Of a stretch of 64,000 bases of DNA, positions 57,150 through 64,000 are shown one piece after another. Location: NCBI GenBank assembly GCA_024752435.1, contig CP103030.1, positions 248,001 to 312,000 of the forward strand. Direction: 5' to 3'. The notes under the pieces are model-generated. The model saw only the letters and a list, made by a program, of their open reading frames with translations, was not told the origin of the DNA and ran no database searches. Within the stretch, counting starts at the first letter, position 1, and each line of letters starts with the position of its first letter. A program made the translations under genes and the position numbers. This DNA is from Allantophomopsis cytisporea (lineage: Eukaryota > Ascomycota > Leotiomycetes > Phacidiales > Phacidiaceae).

Positions 57150-60100
57150 TTACACGCACTGCAAAGCTGACACTGGCCGAGATACCATCTTGCGACGCAC
57201 ATCCGCTACAGTTTGGAGTTCGATCCTACGTTGCGGCTTCGACATCCGCAACAGTTTCACTGAACATTGCGGGGCCAATATCTGTCGTGACTTCAGCACC
57301 TGTTGAGATCTCAGTAGCGGCTGCGATTTCCACAACCGTTGGGCTTTCGCCTTTAGTGGAGCGCAAGATTCTCGTATGTGTCGCTTCTTTGCCGTAATGA
57401 ATCTGGCGTGTCGTCGAGTGGATGACATGTGGGCTCTTGATTTCAAATTGTGTGGATTTAGGAGAGGATGAAATCTGAAAGATATCCTGGGGAAATTTCT
57501 GTGTCTGAGGCGTTGGAATGCTCGAGTTGATAGTTGACTATGAGAAAGTGATTGTGTTACTGGAGACACTATCTCTAGTGAACCGGCCCCATCTCCATCG
57601 TCGTTATCGCTGCAGTCCTCCCACTGGAGACTTTTCTGCCATCCGATATCCCTACAAAAGGTTAGTGAAGCTTTCGTAATTCGAATGTGTGGTAAAACGT
57701 ACTGAAGCTTCGAGGAAATAGTCCTGGTAAGCTTGTGCTCTTTTCCATATACCTCTCATGGCGCGTCAATGCTTCTTGAAGCAAACGCTCGGCATCAGTG
57801 AGCCGGTTCTGTTGCAGTATAGTCCGCCCTGGATTCCAAAGCATACGTAACGTGCTTTGATGATCCTCCCCAAGTGTATGCTCATAATGCTGGAGAGCTC
57901 TTCCATATTCTGTTTCAGCACCACTCCATTCCCTCCTCAGATATCGACAGTGTGCTAGGTCATCAAGAACAAACACGAGATCTCTGTGTGCATTGTCTTT
58001 GCCCTTTGCCTATCCAGGAATTCTTCATATCTCGTTTCAGCTTCTTTATATCTTCTCAAATATGTCAAGTTTTTGCCTGAGCGACACAATGCTGAAAGAG
58101 TAATGTCATTGGTTAGTCCGAGACTCTTCTCGCTCAAACCAAGCAAATCCCGGTAGATCGTGTGAGCATCGGCGTAGCGTCCTTGCAAAGATGCCACTCT
58201 TCCTAGGGAGCGCAAAGTATGGAGTGTCTCTGGTTGCTCTTTACCTAAGACTTTCTTCCTATACTCGAGTACCTCACGATATACAGCCTCGGCCTCTATA
58301 TAGCGCCCTTGCCCTACTATCGCAACGCCCAAGTAATCCATCATCGCTAGAGTATCTTAGTGCTCTTTACCAAGGATCATCTTCTGTAAAATATCAGGGT
58401 GTGGTCTTCCTGAATATATGAGGTGTTCCAATCCTCCGATCGAAGCGTAATGCAGAAGCGGATACTTAGAGGTTAGTTGCAAGAATAGTGTTGCGTCAGA
58501 GAACGGAGAATTGTAGTCACAGGTACCTAAATACTCAATGCACATAGTCCCGAGACGACGATGTGAGTCTTCGAGATCAACGCGGAACTCCTTTATTCTT
58601 GTATCATTATGGATCCATTCATCTTCTGGCCTTGTAAGGAACTCCTGGACGGAAAAATGAACTAGATATACTGCTTCGTCTTTTATATAGATAAGACCAC
58701 CACATACGTCTTGGATCATTAGATCGGGTTTCTCAAGCAAGTTGTCCTCCAAGGAAGTGTGGTTGCCTTCATTAAATGCAAGTGCATACTGGAGTTCCCG
58801 AACCTTCAGATGTCGGACCGAGGTTATTGTAAAATTCAAGATAATTTTGACCAGAGCTAGCTCGTGTTTGTCCAGTTTTTCGATAAGAACGAGGCAAATG
58901 AAGACGGTAGGTATCTTCAAGTTCCTGAGGAAGATTACGGATTCTCTCTTTGACCTGCGCTATTGAATGTGACTTTCCAAGATCTTCGATCATCAAACTC
59001 AACCAAAGGAACAATCCCTCACACCTGTCCCGAAGACTCGTAATGATCATATCTTTCACTTTTGGATGCCTGAGAACATTGTGCTTCCCTATTCTATCGT
59101 CAATATAGGTATCAAGATCTCCTTCGGTGATATCCGAGGAGATCTGAATTATTTGGCTACTGGTGTTTATTGCAGGCTGAAGAAGGTTTGGACGACCGAT
59201 GATGATGGCTTTACAATTGTCTTGCGCTGTAAGCAATTCGAGGAAGCGCTCAAGAACCTTCTGCAATGAATCAGAACATTCGTCAACTCCATCAATAATA
59301 CAATAAACAGGTATCGAAATGAGTTTCATGAGCTTCCGGATGGCGTCCCACAATTCTGATAGAAGAGGCTGGCTTTGAAGCAAGAGATCTTGCATAGCCT
59401 TCAGGCTATCTTTCCCGGAACCTTTCTCGAGCAACTGCCAAAGAAGGCTACAGACTAAGCTATCGAAAGTTTGTCGAGACCTCTCTGTGCCCTAGAGAAA
59501 GAAGAGAACTATCTGGCTTTGCTTTTGAAACCCCTCGATTATTGATGAGGCTAGGACCGATTTCCCACAGCCGTTGTTTCCATATATGCATAACAGTCGG
59601 TCTGGAACCGATGTGGGTGATTCGTCGTACCATCTCTTGAGAGTCGAAGGCGTATTTATTCAATCACAAGTTCCTTGCAGCTTGTTTTGGATTTGAAGCT
59701 GGTGAACTGCTCTGACATCTGGTGCCCTTAACTGGCTTCTGAATTGGATCTTTATATTTTTATTGCGTTCTTCATCCGCATTTCGCATATCGGTAGCTGC
59801 AGCGGTGGCATCTACATTCTCGATACGACTCTTGCTGCGATTCGTCATCGCATCGAATTCATACTGAAAAGAATTCAGCGATAAAGTAACTGCCCACCCT
59901 GTCTCATATAATGTAAAAAAAAATAAAAAAATAAAAATTATCGGTTGACTGATTTATTGACTTAGTCTCCTGTCTCCGAAATACTGCAGTGATCACACCG
60001 AGAAGTCCACCATTTCTGGAAAAGATCAATCAACACAGTCTTTCTAAGGGGATCTGAGGATACTTCTCTGTATATGGCCATTCGAGGGAGACTTTCTGAG

Positions 60101-60498
60101 ATGGTTCGTATAAAAATGTAGACTAACTCAACAGCTCGATCGTGCTTCTCGGAGACCTTATTTGTTATAATCAGCCAAGAACTCAATAGTCTCTGGTACT
60201 GATATCGGCTCATACCTTCAGTACCAGCTTGATGGGGGCCCATAATGGACATCCTATTCCTGCTTGGGTTTGCACAATACAATCGACCACATCAGAGATA
60301 TTCTGCAGTCAGGCTGTGGAAGTTTGGAATTTAGGCAGAACCTATGTGCCTTTCCTCGCCTTGTGGACATGATATTTTTGCACCATCAATTCCCCCACAT
60401 CGGAAATAGATTCTGACCCATCGATGCATTTCTGAAATGCTGCGTGACTCTTCGGTAACTGCGAGTAAGCTAGTTGTGCCCGCTTAATGGCGTCTTTC
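57150..60498 (-). pseudogene. Decayed NACHT-TPR (STAND/NLR-like) gene
   Basis: Remnant of a fungal NLR-like signalling ATPase. Reading down the minus strand: an N-terminal helical domain with VDCIVQTQAGIGCPLWAPIK and VYIFIRTISESLPRMAIYREV (about 60498-59962); the GTCD-x-IN linker; Walker A GNNGCGKS (59581-59558); Walker B VYCIIDGVDEC; the winged-helix part with YLVHFSVQEFL; TPR units such as GRYIEAEAVYREVLEYRKKVLG and RRYKEAETRYEEFL (58344-57955) and GAETEYGRALQHYEHTLG (57976-57662); then an acidic tail near 57569. Breaks seen: in-frame TGA at 59662-59660 where the linker normally has Trp, TAG at 59494-59492, TAA at 58359-58357, and frame changes near 58910 and 57970. The stops lie within conserved domain sequence, so introns cannot explain them. 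Exons further upstream may exist. Confidence 0.85.
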
Positions 60499-61705
60499 TG
60501 TAGAGAACTATGTAGCATGAATTACGGCTTTCGGAAAGAAGATGTTATGAGTTCTCAGCTTCGAGTATGCGTATTCGATACTGCAATCGACATTATAGTG
60601 CTGGTCTCGTAAATGACAACGACAAATTGGAAATCCGTGAACAGGACACGAATGTTGCTCTCCGTTGTTTGAATGAGAAACTACAGTATCTTGATGCAGG
60701 TCCGTAAAAAAGCGTGCTTGATATTTAGGCTGCGCTGAAGTAGAATAATCAGAATCTGGCGATGTTCATAGTCACATTGCAGGCATAGCACAAGGCTTCA
60801 AATAGTGTCGTGACGCAGTCAGACTACCAGTGATTGGTCTGATAAAAGCACTCGACACAGCCTTCTTCGGAAACCTGTGACTCTTTAGAATGAAAAGTCA
60901 CACGAGGACGGAATATCAGAATGATTAGGATTTGGTAGATTCGATGTTTGGGAAATGTTATACAGAAATACAGATGGATATCGCATCCAAGTAGAACCCA
61001 CGGCGAAGAGCTTGGGGTACAAAGGATATCTCAACCACGGGTTTTCACTGATAGTATTTCTTGATACATCTTCTCCGGTGGAGTGGTGGTTATTAATACA
61101 ATATAGAGTCTCTTTAAATGTTAGGAATATCAGTGGCCCATGTCATGGTATTCTTCACGTCGTTAACCCCCGCTGCATAGCCAACGCATCAGTGGGAAGA
61201 GAGAAGGGAATTTCAGGCCCAATAAAGCGAAGACTGACAGTTACACCAAAATTCTGCAGTACAGCAGGTCAAAATGACAAACGTGGGCTTATCTTAATAT
61301 AGCATCATCTGGAAATATGTTCTCATTAGCACGATTTTCCAGAAGCAATGTTGATAATTCTGGGGGTTGTATCGAAAATAAACAAGATTTGGAGTAGCAT
61401 TGTCATTCCATCTCAGTTGCAATATCTTAGAAATGTTATTATACTTTTTATCAGAGAGCAAGAGCATGGATTTTATGTCGAAATGTTACTTTCAATTTTT
61501 GTTAAAACTGAGCTATTCATAGAGTTTCACGACCTTGATCATGATGAATTATCATGGGTTTTCATTATAAGATTATAATATATTATTACTAGTCAATCAA
61601 TAACAAGCCATTAACAGGGCATTTGGTTCTTTAATGGAAATCGGCATTATGTATGAAGATGCTCCTAAATTCAGCCACTACCGCGATGACACGGTCCATA
61701 TTCCT
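60499..61705. other. Intergenic, AT-rich
   Basis: No supported gene; AT-rich towards 61300-61630. It may hold the lost first exon and promoter of the NLR-like pseudogene. Confidence 0.5.
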
Positions 61706-63589
61706 CTACTTCTGTGCTTGTTTAATCAAATCCGCGGCCTTCTCAGCTACTGCATATACAGTGGCCTGAATGTTTCCCAAAGGCTGAACGGGTATAATAC
61801 TAGCACACACAACTCTTAAATTGCGAGTACCATGAACTAACAGTTTGTCACTTACAACACCGCCGAGACTTCGTGGCATCATAGCACAAGTGCCGGTTGG
61901 GGAAAATGCCGTAAAGAATCGATCTTTCACAGCTCTCTTTGCGTCCTCAAGATCTTTGACACTATCACCTGGTAGACGTCGGCCCCCGGGCTTTAATTGA
62001 TTAGAGAATGGCTCTGTTGCAGCAAATGATTCGACGAACTGCATGAGACGAGCGAGAACTTCAAGATCCAGAGGGTGTGACAGATGCCTTGGGTCCAACA
62101 TAGGATACTTTTTTGGATCAGAGGACTCAATGTGCACGACTCCACGTGACAAAGGTCGAGGAACCCACGCCACAATCGTAACAAAGCTTTCTGGCTCTTC
62201 CTTTCCAAAAAATGTTGACATCTCGGTGTTTTGACTCGAATTAAGCTGCAGAGGAATAAACATATATACCGCTGAAGGCTCCTCCCGACCCAAGAGAATA
62301 TCAGCAATAAGCTTGTATTGCAAACTCTTGGATGGAAAGTCAGTATATTCAGCACCTTCAAGATAGGTCTTAACAAGAGTCTTGGTTTCCTCAAGTCCGA
62401 TTTTGCCGTTGCCGTCAGTCGGTGTGGTAAAACCATAGCTCAAAGGAGTTCCCGCTAAAGGTCCAGTCCCAGTGGTCTTATATAGTTCCTCAACTGCTTG
62501 GAAGAAATGGGGATTTGCGAAGAGATCGCCCGACCACATATCATCGCCAACCTCAAATGACATGCTCGTCAGAGGATGATCTTGCAAATTCTCTCCAACA
62601 CCAGGATTGTCAATGATGACAGGAATCCCATGCTTGGTGAGAAGATCTCGACCTCCAATGCCTGAAAGTTCTAGAATTTGCGGTGACTTGATTGTTCCAG
62701 CGGCTAGAATGACTTCGCAAGTCGCATTAACAGAAAGAAGCTCCCCAGAGCTGGTTGTGACTTCGACACCTGTCGCCAAAACATCATTGTCTGCGACAGT
62801 CTCCAGAATCACTTTCTGCACAAAACACTCTGTCCAAACTGTCAAATTTGCTCTTGCAGCAACAGCCGGTCCATAATATGCAGAGGCCGACGTGACACGC
62901 TTGCTTGTTTCCGGATCAATGCTGAGCGGACTGCGGAAAGCACCAATTCTCTGTCCCGAAAGCCCATCCCCGGTGGAGTAATGACCAAGTTTCTGGAAAG
63001 TTTGAGACCAAGTCTCGTTGAAGATGCTATAGTCAGCATTGTATCCTACTCTCACAGGGCCATTTTTCCCATGCAAGTCCATATCTAGTTCATCCCGATA
63101 TAACTCATGCGTCGCAGCATCATCTGCCGGAGCGCAAAAGGTTTCGGCTTTGCGATAGTACTCAGTCATACTATCGAAATCCCAGCCTTCGTTTCCAAGA
63201 GCTGTCCATGATGCAAAGTCTGTCCTAGACGAGTACAAAACTGCCGCAAAGTTCATGCATGAGGTTCCGCCAAGGCCTTTGCCTCGAGCACAAGGAACTC
63301 TCTTGCCATTTACGTGAGACTTAGAAGCTGATTAGCTTGTATATTTAACTTCTTCTAGCTCACATCTACTCACCTGGGGAACGCTCTTAAATTCCCAATC
63401 ATATTTAGGATCGTCATAAAGTGTGGTCACCATGCCTGGCGTATTGATGGCATAATCCTCCATATTGTTGCCACCAGCCTCAATGACTAAAACTGTCTTC
63501 GACGGGTCCTCGCTCAGGCGTGATGCCACGGCCAACCCTGATTGACCACCACCGACGACCACATAGTCAAAAGTATTATTGGTAGCCAT
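61706..63589 (-). CDS. GMC-family FAD oxidoreductase with atypical active site
   Basis: Flavoprotein of the glucose-methanol-choline family. Exons 63589-63374 and 63319-61706 around a 54-nt intron (GTGAGT...CTAAG) give 609 residues, normal for the family. Seen: the FAD-binding VVGGGQSGLAVASRL at residues 11-25, VLVIEAGG, ARGKGLGGTSCMNF across the junction (the second GMC signature region), AAGTIKSPQILELSGIG (GMC signature 2), GVGENLQDHP, and the C-terminal NLRVVCASIIPVQPLGNIQATVYAVAEKAAD. No signal peptide, so cytosolic. Oddity: in active GMC enzymes a catalytic His sits in H-P-V-G-T-C; here the motif is SPTGTC with Ser545. The second catalytic position is Asn588, as in choline-dehydrogenase-type members. 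The enzyme may catalyse an unusual reaction or be catalytically impaired. Substrate unknown. Confidence 0.92.
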
Positions 63590-64000
63590 TCCGCGGTGAT
63601 ATGAACTTCTGAGTGTACTTCAAGCAAAACTTCTCAATAAATCGAAGCTTTTGTATCACGAGCGGAAGCAACGATCTTCCAGTCGCTTGAACAGTAAGCG
63701 ATGATTCAGGGGCGCACTGACTTTCTCTTGATTCTGTCGCTGATCCGCGTTTGTCTCCGGAAGTCCGTTAGAGTTCCCAAATGGCGGTCGTGCGAAGTGG
63801 GACTCTTTATGGTCATGGTTGGCTGGCTGTACCCCAGAACCCGCACAACTCCATACTCCACAGAGTGTGCGAGCATACAAGCCGATAGTAGTTGCCACTG
63901 GATGCACTTGCAAAACTTCGATCAAGAACACCACAAATATGACAATGAGTTCTCTCTACACGTATGCCTTCCCGGTATCGCTCACAGAGGCAGACTATTA
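63590..64000. other. Upstream flank of GMC gene
   Basis: Promoter side of the GMC oxidoreductase; a minus-strand frame of 92 codons (63934-63656) has no recognisable features. Nothing else seen. Confidence 0.55.

Noticed and set aside
57092..57397. Plus-strand 101-codon frame rich in Val/Ala/Ser
   Set aside because: It is the antisense of the 3' end of the NLR-like pseudogene and shows no feature of its own.
1..64000. CRISPR arrays, rRNA genes, prophage or IS elements
   Set aside because: No regularly spaced repeats, rRNA-like segments or bacterial mobile-element features; the window is clearly eukaryotic.

Overview
The window comes from the nuclear genome of a filamentous ascomycete (Pezizomycotina). 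Most genes are interrupted by short introns (about 43-70 nt) with GTAAGT-type donors. There are fungus-specific families (DUR3-type urea permease, Ser-rich GPI wall protein, URE2-like GST, STAND/NACHT-TPR protein), long AT-rich spacers between genes, and no operons. I cannot fix the genus from sequence alone. All spliced models below were built by eye from splice signals, reading phase and protein continuity.

Layout. 0-18 kb is mostly housekeeping: the C-terminal three quarters of APC1, a DUR3-like urea/H+ symporter, a secreted type-B carboxylesterase, a mitochondrial MTF1/TFB1M-type protein and an AMSH/Sst2-type JAMM deubiquitinase. 19.6-21.7 kb is a Ser-rich GPI-anchored surface protein whose 3' part appears frame-disrupted. 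24.6-44.3 kb is accessory and contains what looks like a phosphonate (C-P bond) biosynthetic gene cluster. 44.3-50.8 kb has no intact gene. 50.8-57 kb holds eIF2A and a DHA1-type MFS transporter. 57-60.5 kb is a decayed NACHT-TPR (NLR-like) gene, and 61.7-63.6 kb is a GMC flavoprotein with an atypical active site.

The main find is the cluster. A phosphoenolpyruvate phosphomutase (38970-40133) would make the C-P bond. A phosphonopyruvate decarboxylase (27863-29113) would pull that unfavourable reaction forward to phosphonoacetaldehyde. Between and beside them lie an AKR7-type aldo-keto reductase (candidate for reducing phosphonoacetaldehyde to 2-hydroxyethylphosphonate), a PhyH-family Fe(II)/2-oxoglutarate dioxygenase, an alanine-aminotransferase-like PLP enzyme, a GFA/CENP-V zinc protein, a monocarboxylate-type MFS transporter and a GST. 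A cytochrome b5/FMN alpha-hydroxyacid dehydrogenase sits at the left edge. No phosphonatase or C-P lyase gene is visible, so biosynthesis fits better than phosphonate breakdown. The phosphomutase carries a longer catalytic loop than the textbook signature. The pathway order and the product are inference; the enzyme families are read directly from motifs.
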